DNA from: Proales similis
Lineage: Eukaryota > Rotifera > Eurotatoria > Ploima > Proalidae
Direction of reading: 5' to 3'
NCBI GenBank assembly: GCA_019059635.1
Contig: JAGVRJ010000013.1
Coordinates: 930,001-994,000 of the forward strand
DNA: 64,000 nucleotides
The notes beneath the pieces are model-generated. The model searched no databases. It saw nothing but the letters and a program-made list of their open reading frames with translations, and was not told where the DNA came from. Position numbers and translations under genes: made by a program. Each line of letters starts with the position of its first letter. The stretch's first letter is position 1. Shown one piece after another: positions 44,602-55,960 of this stretch.

Positions 44602-47600
44602 ATTCTGCACCACTTTTTCCCTATTTTTAATTTCGCTTTCGTTCTCGTCTTGGCTTGCGTTGATTTACATTCGCATCGATCGACCGGAGAAATTCTGGCG
44701 TCCAAACAACCAATGCGAACGTGGTCTAAATGTGAGCTGCATGCGATTCAAATTAAAACGCGCCTGAAAGGCAAACGAACCAAGAGCGATCAGGCAAGTA
44801 GGTAAATTCCATGACTCGAGTGCAACAAATGAGCAATACATAAAACAGAGCGGCAAGCTCGTCGACGGCTCACGGCATCTCAGAGCCGAGCTGCTTGCTG
44901 ATGAGTAGAACAATGGCGCTTGACACCAGACCCAGTTTTGCATGTCACCGCCTTGAATTTAACGAAAGCTTGGAACGGCCTCAAACAACTTAAAGAAGCG
45001 ATTAAAGACCAGCGTGAAAGGAGAGCGGAACCGAAAAGGCGAATGAAAGTGTCAGTCTAACTGAGGCTCGCTGGCGTGCTGAGGCGACTAATTGTTGAGA
45101 AACGCGCTTTCACTTATGTCTCAAGACCCTGCGCTCTCTGTCTCTCTCCCGCTTTGAGTCGATGGACGAATTCGGTGCAGACAAGAAACCAAAGGAGAAG
45201 AAAAACTCATCTCGCCAAAGAAATGGAATGAATTAGAAAGAATAGCTTTTGAAATTGTGAATGAATGAACGGGCGCTAGACCTGAGCCGTCAGAGACCTG
45301 TTTGTCTAGAATGAGCAAAACAAGCAGAGCGCTCAATTGATGATGGATGAGACTTTTGAAACGAGCGCACGCAGCCGGCAGCGCAGTGTGAACCGCCGGG
45401 CCAGTCTAAAGTGAAAAGTGAAAATTATGAGCCAAAGAGGTCGGCGGCTATTAGGAGACTGATGGAATCGTTTCAAATCAGAGATTAATCAAAAAAAAGA
45501 GAAAAAAAAACGAACTGAGAGAGCGAGTGAGAGAAGAAGAAAGTAATGAAAGGGGAATAATGAGACACGCCAGAGTAAGTTGGTGTCGTCGTCAGTCAGT
45601 CAGTATGCCTGCTCAAGCGGCATCCGACTTGCGCCCTGGAAAAATAATGACGCATAAGAAATAAGAGGTACGGCGAGTGAGAGAGCGATCGAAATGGAAG
45701 AAGATGAAGAAAAAGAAGAAGAAGAGGAGGAGAAGGAGGGCAAAGAGGTAGAATAGATCTGGCAGACGATTGACGCCGCGGCAATCACCAGGACGAGGCA
45801 AGTTGGCGTCCAAAATAAAGTAGATTCTGTTCATGGCCACAAATTCACTCCGGCTCTGTCTTTTCCTGTCGACGATCTCTCGTTCTTGTTCCTCTTGACA
45901 AGAGGCCGCCGCCGCCGCTTTTGCTCTTGTTCTTGCCAAACAAGCAAATGAGGAGGAGCGAATTTGGTAAACGAAAATGGCAAATGCGTCTTAGCGACTT
46001 GCGTGGACTTGAACCTCTTTGAGAAATTGGAATTAGCTCAAATGTCATGCTCCTTGTTTTCGAATTGTGTGTGTGCGCGCGTGCACACAAGCAAGAGCGC
46101 AGGCACTGCTCGTACTCTATAGTTCGCCAGAACGCATCAAACCAAGAGTGAATAGGACACCTTGGTGACAATCGGCCAACTCATCATGGAGCGATTAAAT
46201 CACGATCACTGGCTTTGGCGTATCGAGCGATGAACGTGTCCGTTAGGAGCATTTATGCTCTTTCTCATTCTCTCTGTCTCATTTTCTCTCGCTGATTCGC
46301 CCAAATCGTTTGATGCCTGAATGACAGCCACGCCGGTTAGGCATATCACTGATCACGGAGACAACAATCATTCAAGCGACCGTTTTCTCTTGTCTATTTC
46401 CTAATTCGTGCCGTTCTCATTAATGGACAAGTGTCAGACAGATGCCTTCAATCTGCGCTTCAGGCGCACTAAGGTCCAATCTAATCTAGATTGCGAAAAA
46501 ATGCCAAATTTCACTACACGAGCCAACAACAAGTTGCCTGACTGCCTGCTCGGCTAGCTCGACTGCTGACGGGCGAATGGGGGATGATTCTCACTGATTG
46601 CATAAGCTGACGTTTCTTCTCTCTCCACGCATCTCTCTCTGCTTCTCTCTAAGCTTTGCCTATGCGCCAAAGTTGCTCGCGGGTCCGAGCTAGCTCATTA
46701 ATCGGAACAAGGATAATGAGTGTGTGTGTGTGCGCGCCGCGCGCGAAACCAAGTAAAAGGCAAATTGGCGCCCGCTTGATGATAATCTCTAGATTATTGA
46801 GTCAAAATTTGTGCTCAATGCTTCAAACAAGGAATCACCATCGACGAGAGCGCAAAGAATTTGATGAAGAAAAAACTGAGAGAAAGCGAGCGAAGAAAGT
46901 AAGAGCAAACGAGCGCCAACACAAGCAACAAGAGCGGCGCAGTAAGTGAACCAACCTAACGAACGAGAGAACGAATGATTGGGCTTAGCGCCTCTAAATA
47001 AATGAAGGACCGATGAATTCGAAACTTTTTCGCTCCAATTTACTCAGCCCTCTTATTTATCTTTCACCTCGTCGTTGTCGTCTTCGTTCTCTCGTTGTTG
47101 TCGTCGTCGTCGTGTTCTTGGTAGTTGTTGGCCGTAGCTCTTTACCGTTGCACTCGTGCAAAGCCACGCTCATCTTTCTTCTTCTTCTTCTTTTTTTTTC
47201 TCTTTTTTCTGTTTACTTTGAAATAATTCATTTGCAGAGGTAGCGAGCGAGAGAGAGAGAGAGAGCGCGCTCAGGAAGAGGCCGCAAATAGAGCAAGCGA
47301 GCAAGAGCGAATAGAGGCGGATAGATTGAAAGAGACCCAGGGAGCTAAAAAGAGACGCAGGGAGGTTGAAAGAAGGCAAAAGGGTGAGATGGAGACATAG
47401 AACGAGAGTCAAGTTTAAATAATATTTTCTCGTTTGCGCTCAAACGCAAATGACATCCATCAAGGAGTTGAAATCATTAGCTCTCTGAGAGCATTCTTTA
47501 TCGTCTATCTCGTCATTTCTCCGCTTCGCTTGGCCGTTTCTAACAAACCAAAACAAATAAAGGCAAATTAAGCGGCACGCGCTCACTTGTTTGCCGTTTA

Positions 47601-49771
47601 CCGCTGTAGGCCCAGGCAAAGGTAAAACGAGCAGAAAGTCGAAAACAAGCAATGTTGACATCCACCACAGAGCAAGCAGAGTCAGTGTGTGTGTGTGAGA
47701 GAGAGTTGAGCAGAGAGCAAGCGGACGTTCTCTAATAAGCAATAATTGTAGTAAAAATACGCGAATCGTGTGGCAGATGGCTCGGCACTGGTTGAAGCTG
47801 CTGATCAAATCTTGGGGCCACTAATGGCCAATTGGCAAGCGAAACGAGAGCCCTATGGCTGCTGCTTATCTAACGCACGCAGTCGCGGATATAAAGAGCT
47901 CGCCTGATTGCGTGAGGCTGGGTCCCTGATGAAATGCGGCCAAGTGGCCAAAAAAAAGAGGCAAATAAAGAGGCGAACAATCGGTGACGAGAAGTGTTGA
48001 TCATTTCATAAAGGCAGATGAGGCATGCGAGCGACCGTTCAGCTTCTTTTCTCGGATGAATTCGCATCGAAAAGGTAATTGCAAGTGAGGACACGGCGTG
48101 CAGGGCACCTTTTAAAGGGCGAGACTCGCGTGTCCAAGGCAAACACGCATCAGGGAGCGGCAAGCAAGGGCGGCAACGAGCGCAAAACGCGAATTCGGTC
48201 AACAACTAACCTATTAATTAGGAAACAAACGAATAGTCAAAGTGACTATGCGAGTGCGAGTGGTCCACTGCCGCCACCACCACCACCACCATCGGCGCTA
48301 CAATCGGCCACCCCCCTCGACTTTGTTCCTCATTGATCCCGTTGCTGTACACTAACGTTCAAGCGAATTAATTAACCGAATTAATGAAGTGTCCTTTATG
48401 AGGCAAGTTGACATGCTCCCAAAATAAAGCAACGCCAAACGAGCCGAGTCAAGTAAAGCCATCGAGCCCAGTGCAAAACGTTGAACTTTAACGAGCGATT
48501 CGACCCAATGCGCTCGTGATTAGCTTGACCGAGAAGGGCAATAAGGAAAGAGAGGCGAGTAATAGGGCCACAGCGCAGGAGACAAGCCGCCGATGGGCCA
48601 GAATTTCAGCGAGTGCGACCAACAAAGCAGCCTCTCACTCCAGTTTAATCTTGAAAAACGAATGCTACAGCTGGTCTCCGATTGCGTTCTGCGTTAAAAT
48701 ATAATTCCCAAACTTATATTATCGACCTGACAGTGCATGCTGCCTTAAATCTCGGCTCGAGTCTGTTCACAATGGACCTCGGCCTTTAGATTGTCCCGCT
48801 GAAATTGAACGTGATCTTACGCTGGCGTTGGTTTGACACGTCTGAATTGATCGTCTGACAACCGCTGCAACTTATGCCGACTTGCTTCTACCTTGGGGAG
48901 CATGTTTGTTGATTAAGTGCAGTCGGGGTGCACCGTTCTGAATAGAATCAGAACTAAGTTATGTCGGATTGCTATTTGTTTTTCGAATAAAAAGCAAAAG
49001 AAATGAAAGAGGCGCCAGCGATTGCCAACAAGAGAGTCGAGTTCTGCTCTAGCAATCAAAAGTCGAAATAAAATTCGAGATCAGCGACGAGCGCGAGATT
49101 TGCCGACGAGCGCTGAGAGCACATCGAACCTGGCCAGCAGTTTGAATTCTACATTTTCGTTGCTCTTTCTATTTTTGATGTTTGATCAGGATCAACATGC
49201 GCCGCGAATGATCCAACTGCGAGTGATGCAATAAGAGCCCTCTCTCTCTCTCTCGATGTGTCTCAACCGAGTAGCAATGCACAACAACAACTTCAATATT
49301 TGTCAATCTTTATAAGTGTAACTCTATCATTCATAGTGAGACGAAGACTATTTGTAAATTCTAGAGGCGAATGGGCTCAGCATGCCACACGATTCACAAA
49401 CTAAACGATCTTTTGACGCTATCCACTTCGATTGGACATGTTTCTATTTCGTGTGTAGATATTCTCAAAGATTGTGTGTCCTCTAGCAGACAATGAGGAA
49501 AAATTCAATTTGTAAAAGAGGAGAGAGAAAGAGAGAGAGAAAAGCGTCTTGTATGCACATAATAGCAGATTGACTGATTATGCTGCTTTCAAAACTGTGA
49601 AGAACATACGCGATAAGGCAAAGGCTGACTATTGAGATAGGCATCGTGTTAGTCGAGGGCTGCGTCTTAATTAATCCTTATCGATTACGTCGCTTCTTTT
49701 ATGACTCGCGATGAGTCGCATTTGATTATGTTCTCGTTTGTCTGTAGAGCGATTGACGGCTGATTGAGCCT

Positions 49772-51169
49772 ATGCTGCTGGTCAATCGTAAGCTAAAACG
49801 GCTGCTAGTAGCTGTGCTGCTCGTCTCGCTCGCCGGTTTTGTATTCTTCAAGAACGAGCTCCAGGACGAGGCCAAGCCTGCCCAGTTTCACATCCTCAGG
49901 CCTCCAGTCTTTCAAGTCGAAAATTTCACTCAAATTATCGAGATCATTAGAAGGGAGAAAGCTGAGAGTCAGACATTGGTGAGCGCAGTCAACAGGAATG
50001 AGTTTAAAAACATCAAAGGCGGCGCTCGTCGATTAAATCCAGACAAAGCCAAGTATGTGATCTTGGCTCACACCAAGGTGTACGGACGCGGCAAATTTTG
50101 CGATCATGCTCAGGAGAAAATATTCAATTCGCTGATTGAGTCGTGTCCGCACCAGAATTGTGAATTCACTTGTGACATAAAGTCAAATCTCGAACGAGCC
50201 GACTTGGTAATGTTCCATCAGCGCGATTTGGAGGTCGAGCTCTACACAGTATTCGGGCGAGACTTTGACTCTTGGTTCAAAAAGACAAAGCAGATTCCAT
50301 TCAAGCGAGTGGACGAAAAGCTCAAGAACAACCCGAGTCAAGTTTGGATGCTTTGGAACGATGAGTCCAGCCAAGTGCCAGAAGGCTTCAATAAAATAAG
50401 CGAGCTGTTCAATTGGACGATGAGCTACAAGCCAGAGTCGGAGATCTACGAAGGCGCTTACGGCCTCATGTCGTACTCGACTCATCTCAGCGCGGTCGAC
50501 ATTCAAAAGGCCAAAGCCGACATGAAGCGAAATGAGTTTGATAGACGCCAGAACGCCATACTCTGGTTTGTCAGCAACTGCAATTCAAAGTTGAGGATGA
50601 ACATCGCCCTACAAGTCAGCAAGTATTATCCCGTGCACATGTTCGGCAAATGCAATCCGCTAGAGTCGATCGAGCCGAGCGAAAGACGCCTGTACAAACA
50701 CCTGAAAGTGAACGTGGACACTGACGGCCTGTGCGGCCGCTTCTCAGCGTGCGAGAAAGAAAACCTGAAGAACTACAAGTTTTACTTTGCGTTTGAGAAC
50801 CGCAACTGCAGCGACTATGTGACTGAGAAGCTGTGGCGCTCACTGGAGCAAAAGCTCATTCCGATCGTCCTCCAGCCGAACATTGCCTCTTATCGCCGCG
50901 CGTCCATTCCGTCCAACTCGTTCATTCATCTGGAGTCGTTTTCATTTGACGCAGGCCGCTTGGCCGCCTACCTGCGCCAGGTTGAGTCTGACTTTGATCT
51001 CTACTTTCAGCATCTAGTGTGGAGCACAGTCTACGCCAAACCCTACTACCAAGGCGGCATACTTGAGCCGCACCGCTTCTGTCACTTGTGCCACTTGCTC
51101 AACACTCAGCAAGACCGAGTAGAGTACACGCGAGTGGCAGATTTCTTCAATTCAAAGTGCATCGGCTGA
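49772..51169 (+). CDS. Alpha-1,3-fucosyltransferase (GT10)
   Basis: Intronless, 465 aa, type II Golgi membrane protein. A short basic cytosolic tail (MLLVNRKLKR) precedes a transmembrane helix at residues about 11-27. The GT10 signature is FYFAFENRNCSDYVTEKLWR (about residues 346-365), which forms the GDP-fucose site. Upstream landmarks are the acceptor-domain segment MLWNDESSQVP and GLMSYSTHLS. Sequons NFT, NWT and NCS are present. It transfers fucose from GDP-fucose to GlcNAc of N-glycans or related glycans; whether it modifies the core or the antennae cannot be told. A splice-acceptor-like GTCTGTAG ends at 49747, 24 nt before the ATG. It may act on glycans initiated by MGAT2 elsewhere in the window. 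Confidence 0.93.
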   Translation: MLLVNRKLKRLLVAVLLVSLAGFVFFKNELQDEAKPAQFHILRPPVFQVENFTQIIEIIRREKAESQTLVSAVNRNEFKNIKGGARRLNPDKAKYVILAHTKVYGRGKFCDHAQEKIFNSLIESCPHQNCEFTCDIKSNLERADLVMFHQRDLEVELYTVFGRDFDSWFKKTKQIPFKRVDEKLKNNPSQVWMLWNDESSQVPEGFNKISELFNWTMSYKPESEIYEGAYGLMSYSTHLSAVDIQKAKADMKRNEFDRRQNAILWFVSNCNSKLRMNIALQVSKYYPVHMFGKCNPLESIEPSERRLYKHLKVNVDTDGLCGRFSACEKENLKNYKFYFAFENRNCSDYVTEKLWRSLEQKLIPIVLQPNIASYRRASIPSNSFIHLESFSFDAGRLAAYLRQVESDFDLYFQHLVWSTVYAKPYYQGGILEPHRFCHLCHLLNTQQDRVEYTRVADFFNSKCIG

Positions 51170-51402
51170 AGTCCCAAAGTGTCAAACAAACCGCCCCGCA
51201 TTGCCCGCATCGCTTAGATTCGAATTACTTGAATTACTTTCGAATTACGAAACTTGTTTTTTTCTTTACTTGAATTGAATATTGTCGAGTTGTTTCCTGC
51301 TTTCTATTGCCATTCTCCTTTATTCTTCGTCTGTTTTCAGGTAATTTCGACCAATCGATTCATTCATCCTGCATTCAAAGTCTCAAGCTGTTCTGTGCAC
51401 TA

Positions 51403-51458
51403 TTTATTCGATTATTAGTTCAAAATATTCAGTAAAAGCCAGTCGTAATAATAATAAA
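51403..51458. terminator. Crossed poly(A) signals of fucosyltransferase (+) and TACC (-)
   Basis: Plus-strand AATAAA at 51453-51458 and minus-strand AATAAA at 51403-51408. As at 14.2 kb, each signal lies past the other, so the convergent transcripts should overlap by roughly 80 nt. Confidence 0.65.
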
Positions 51459-51583
51459 AAGAAAAAAAAGAGAGAACGAAAGGGCCTGACTGATTGAAAA
51501 AAGGCGCGTGAACATGTCAAGATAACGCTTCTTATCGTCTTGAATTGAGTCGTAAAAGAACAAGAAGAGAATGCCGAACTGTT

Positions 51584-54003
51584 CTAACTCGGTGGCTTGA
51601 CTTTGCTCAGCAAATCCTCGAGCAAGTTGGTCAAGTCGTGGTTCTCCTGCTCTTTTTGCTTGATGCTCAGCTCGAGCGAAGAGGACTTGATCTCGGCCTT
51701 TCTCAGCTCGGCCTTGAGTGTCTGCAGCTCGATCTCCGAGCTCTTGCGCAACTTGTCGATTTCGCCATTCGCCCTATTCAAATGTGTCTGTCAATCGACC
51801 GGCCGTCGGCTGTTTTTAAATTTCGCCTACCAGTCGAGTTTTTCCTCTGCATGCTTCTTCAACGTGGCATATTTGGTCTTCTCTCTCTCGAGCTTCTCCT
51901 TGTAGCTCTCGATCGCCTGCTGCAGTGTATCTTCGTTCTAGATCGAATCCGGTCAAGCAGACAGTTCCAGGTTGTGCTGTTTTTGGCCTCGGAGGTGCTT
52001 ACCTTTCTGAACTCCTCCAGCTTGACTTTGACCTTTTCGAATCGTCTGTGAAGATCGTCGAACGCTCGCTCGACGCCAATCACGTCCTCTTGCATTTGAT
52101 CTCGTTCCTTGGTCAGCTCGATTATCTCTCGCTTCAGTTTGTTCTCCGACTCCTCTTTGTCCTTGAGCAGATTGTTGAATATGCTCTCGAATGCGTCGGC
52201 CGCCTCCCTGTCAAGCGATCAAGTTTAAGTCTACGCCAGATGAAAGAGTCATAGCCTTTACCTGAACTTTTGATTTTCCTCTTCAAGAGTAGCGATTCGC
52301 CTCAGATGGGCTCTCTCTCGAATTTTGAGCGCCTTGACTTCGTCAATGGTCGAAGACTTAGCTCCCTCGCCAAGTTTGCTTGTCTCTAATACATCGGCTT
52401 TGCCGCCACTCTCCGCCGGCTCGTCTTGCTCGTCCACTTTGTGGAAACTGTCGGCCAGCTTGACCGAATTTATCGTGCTGTTCGGGTTCGTGATCGAAAG
52501 GCGGTCAAAGTCGAGAATGGAAGAATTTGGTGCTGTCGATTCAACTGCCGCTCCTGCTTGCTCGACAGGCGTCTCGTTAAATTGAGTTTTCTCTTCTCGA
52601 ATGGGCTCCTCTCTTGGCTCTTGTTGTTGTTGTTGCTGCTGTTGAGCCCGATCAACAGTCTGCTCTTGTTTTTCATCGCCGAGCGTCTGCGCTGACTCAG
52701 GCAGCTCTTTCTCGACTGCTGCGGACGACATTTTAGACAGCGGCTGACTGTCCGCTGTCGACTCTGCACACTCGTCTGTGTCTCTTTCCACGATTGTTTC
52801 GGGCCGCTGGTCGCCTTCTTCGTCTATTTTGTTCAAGTAGCTCTTGATGGCGTCTTGTCTATCCTTGATTTGACTCAGCCGCTTTTTCTTCTCCGCTTGG
52901 AAATGCGGGCCGAGGTTAGCGGCGGGCTGCTATTTTCTTACGAGAGGTTTGTTTATTTACGTGAGAGAAGCTGGCTCTGTATGATGGGGTCAAACTGAAT
53001 ATAGAGCGACTTGCGCGCAAACTCCGAATACTTGATCGATTTCTAGTTGCAAACATAAGAGAAAAATTAGACTCTGTGGAAAGATATTGGTAGCCAAATC
53101 GCTTTGCTTCGAGTATATAGCGCTAACTATTATAATTTATGTTTGCTCCCTTAATACTCCAAGTGCGCAAGTGCGTGCTCGTCGCAAAAGCTGCCAACCG
53201 GTCGCTGGCGAGCAGCCGGGTCAACTGAGCGACCCGGCGGCTCGTCTATCTCGCTCTTACCTTCGAATCGTTCTCTTCGCGCTTCTCCAACAAGTCAAGA
53301 AAATCCTGAAACTCTAGACGAGGCATTTAGAAAAGCAAAAAACAAGCCGAGCAGGCTGACAATCTACCTCCTTCGTTTGAGAATATCGAGTCGAATATGA
53401 CACTGTTTGTGTCTAGATTGCCCTCGCCTGTTTGCGGCTCTTTAATTAGAGGCACAGATGAGATTAAATTGCTGCTTTCGATTCGTTCGGCCGTCTCTCG
53501 ATTCAATTTATTCGACGACCATCTCCTCTTTTGATGAAGCTCCCACTCGTCGCTGTTTATTAAATTTGCATTTAACGTCTCGTCCGTCTCAATGTCGGGC
53601 TTTTCGGCGCTAAACTGAGAGCCGCGATGTGAATTTATTCCATTCACAAAATGCTTGGGCTCGTTTTGTAGCGCGCCATTGTGCGCAGCATTGTTCAACT
53701 CAAGAGACCCGTTCTGATGGGCGTTTGAACTCGGCTGACGCTTAGGCGTGGCAAGCACCGAAGAGTCGACTTCCATCGGTTCGTCTTCGTCCATCCTTTA
53801 ACACACCGGAGTGCTTTTTAGCTGCACTAAAACAAAGAGCGGCCACGTCAGACTGACCTGCTGTTGTTGTTGGCGGCAAAGTTCTCTTTGTTCGCCTGGT
53901 GGAATCTGTCTGTCAGCTTGATTGGCGGCGAATGTGTTCGAGTCGGCTCGTCGAAGCCGTTCAGTTCACCGCCGTTTAGTGCTTCTGCTGTGCCTATGTT
54001 CAT
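51584..54003 (-). CDS. TACC: TACC (transforming acidic coiled-coil) protein
   Basis: Multi-exon gene from ATG 54003 (MNIGTAEALNGGELNGF) to TAG 51584-51586. The N-terminal two-thirds are acidic and disordered with a poly-Gln run near 52620-52640. The C-terminal TACC domain is a long coiled coil: REIIELTKERDQMQEDVIGV, then KVKVKLEEFRK, NEDTLQQAIESYKEKLEREK, KYATLKKHAEEKLD and ENHDLTNLLEDLLSKV. TACC proteins bind XMAP215/ch-TOG and stabilise centrosomal and spindle microtubules, after Aurora A phosphorylation. The first intron (GTCAGTCTG...TTAAAG, about 53805-53864) joins NNNSR to MDEDEPMEVD in frame. Together with GCP3 this window holds two microtubule-organising-centre proteins. Confidence 0.88.
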
Positions 54004-54563
54004 CTCTTGGTTGAATATTCGTTTTTTTCTTTAATGCTGAGAGCTTCCTCTTTTTGTTTACTTCAATTCGGCTTTATTCGACTCACTTTTATCTATTCAG
54101 GAGTTTGCGTGTGTGTGTGTGTGTGTGCGGCACTCGATCTTGTTTTTGTTCATGAATCGTCTGTTCAGTTCATGAAAATACAAGACACATCAAATGAGAC
54201 AGCTGTGTTGGCGCGCTTGTTAAGCTCACACACACGCACAGAGACAGAGGCGTAGAGTGCGCTCATTGCAAATCTCCGACTACAAGCATGCTAGCTTTGT
54301 ACATTGGGCCATCGGCTCGCTTTTTCTTGTTTGTCTTTTCAATTGCGCAAGCTGCCAGGCTCGCCCCAGCAAATATTCATCCGCCGCCGAATTTCAGAAG
54401 ACAAGTTTGCTCGTGCCCAATCGGCAATGATTAACAATTTTAATTATTATGCAAGAGTCGTCTTGTCGTCGACATAAATTTCAAGAAGATTTCACAAGAT
54501 GGATTTCAAGAATTGTTTCATTTTTCTCAATTCTGCTCTTGAATTGATTTAGAGCCGAACGAA
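54004..54563. other. Divergent promoter region of TACC and BPNT1
   Basis: Contains a (GT)n near 54108-54128 and a plus-strand acceptor-like TTGATTTAG ending at 54552, 11 nt before the BPNT1 ATG. No exon seen. Confidence 0.5.
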
Positions 54564-55794
54564 ATGAGTAATCTGCCGGTTTTGTCTCGTCTGGTCGCCG
54601 CTGCGGTGAGCGTATCACAAAAGTCGGCGTCTATCTTGAGAAGCGTCAAGCGCTCAGGCGAGCTAAACGTCAAAGAGAAGGAGGCGAACGACTATGTGAC
54701 GCGTGCCGATTTCCTTTCTCAGCTCAACATTGTCAGATCGCTGGAAAAGAGCTTTCCGGAGCTCAGCTTGCACGGAGAGGAAGGGGTAACTATAGACAGC
54801 CTTCAACCTAGTTTCAAACAAACGAATCAATCGATTGGATGGTGGAAAAGAATCTGGAAGACGCATACGATGACCTTGAGACCGGAATGAACCCGCAAGT
54901 GCTAGAGATTGCCAACAACCTGCCAGAAACGTACAAATCGATCAAGGAAAACGAGGTGGGCTAAAACTGGCCACTCAAGAACAACCAGACGATGACGGAA
55001 TTCAATTTTAAGCTGATGGTTTGGGTCGATCCTCTGGACGGCACGCGCGAATACACCCAGGGTCCGGACGTGGCCAAGGAAGTGACTGTTCTGATTGGAA
55101 TCGCGTGGAACGGAAAACCCATTGCCGGAGTGGTCAACCAGCCATTTTACCGAACCGAGGGCGACGAGTCCAGCTGGAGCCGCGTCCTTTGGGGCATTGT
55201 CGGCTTAGGTTTTTGCTTGCTCTATTCTGCTCGAAAGCCAAACAGCAAAGCTGAGAGTCTACATATTCGTAGGCACTTTTGACCTTGAGAAAGGAAAGCT
55301 TTCTCGGGCAGAAAGGTCCGAGTCGGACATGCTACGCATTGTGACCACCCGTTCGCACATGAACGATCAAATCCGACGCGATTTGAACAACATTGCCAAC
55401 TCGCGCATCTTGCAGAGTGGCGGAGCAGGCTACAAGGTGAGCTCAATGTCAGTGCGTGGTCGCATCGGCCAAATTAAATCATTTTGAAAAGGTTCTGAAT
55501 GTGATTGACAATTTGGCCGACGTTTATTTGTATCCGAGCGACGGAACGAAACGCTGGGACACGTGCGCACCTGAGGCCTTGCTGCGAGCGTTGGGCGGAA
55601 GTTTGACCGACGTGATGGGAAACGACTACTCTTATGAGAAGCCGGAGAACGGCCTAGTAGAGAACTGCTTTGGCCTAATTGCGTCATTGAGTCCAAGCCA
55701 CGAGCTCTATTCCAGCTATTTATCGGACGAGCTCAAGGGCACAATCAAGGCCAAAGCCGATGCTCTGATCGCCAGCAAGTCAAACAAGCAGTGA
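54564..55794 (+). CDS. BPNT1: BPNT1, 3'(2'),5'-bisphosphate nucleotidase
   Basis: Exons 54564-54785, 54851-54955, 55013-55208, 55273-55436 and 55492-55794 join in phase to 329 aa. It is a lithium-sensitive, magnesium-dependent phosphatase that hydrolyses 3'-phosphoadenosine 5'-phosphate (PAP), the by-product of sulfation, to AMP. Metal-site motifs: [19 protein letters not shown] and [17 protein letters not shown]. Other signatures are TTRSH and QSGGAGYK. The second exon was placed with a 65-nt intron, because this gives exactly the human spacing between GEE(D/G) and the WVDPLDGT motif; a nearer acceptor would imply a 26-nt intron. The start ATG lies 11 nt after a TTTAG. Confidence 0.93.
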
Positions 55795-55907
55795 GAGCCT
55801 CTATTCCATTGGCCACCTAGTTGCATGTATGACTCGTCGTTGGTCGTGCCAGTTTAGCTTGAGCCCAAGTTGTTTGAATTTAAATTTGACAAAATAGACG
55901 TGAATGG

Positions 55908-55943
55908 TTTATTATGAATATGCCGATGATGAATAAAAATAAA
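55908..55943. terminator. Crossed poly(A) signals of BPNT1 (+) and the nuclear receptor (-)
   Basis: Minus-strand AATAAA at 55908-55913 and two overlapping plus-strand AATAAA at 55932-55943. The plus-strand cleavage site would fall near the receptor stop codon (55961). The two mRNAs should overlap at their 3' ends. Confidence 0.65.
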
Positions 55944-55960
55944 ACACTCTCGAGCTTAGA

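Larger units (their letters stand above)
38602..49771. other. 11-kb region without a recognised gene; probable Pax regulatory domain
   Basis: No recognised protein family on either strand. The DNA is rich in short GA, CT, GT and CA tracts and in AT-rich segments. This is an order of magnitude longer than other gaps in the window and abuts the 5' side of the Pax gene, so a cis-regulatory role is the simplest reading. A few exon-like islands stand out by composition and splice signals: minus-strand 39996-40104, both strands near 43270-43390, and plus-strand 43906-43998. Long open frames at 44046-44705 and similar ones are low-complexity. Confidence 0.5.

Noticed and set aside
44046-44705. A 219-codon minus-strand open frame
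   Set aside because: It contains an Arg-Glu run from a CT repeat and hydrophobic low-complexity sequence, with no domain and no splice logic.
54786-54811. A 26-nt intron in BPNT1 (GTAACT...CCTAG)
   Set aside because: It keeps the frame but inserts 13 residues absent from the family. The 65-nt alternative ending at GAAAAG gives the exact human spacing.
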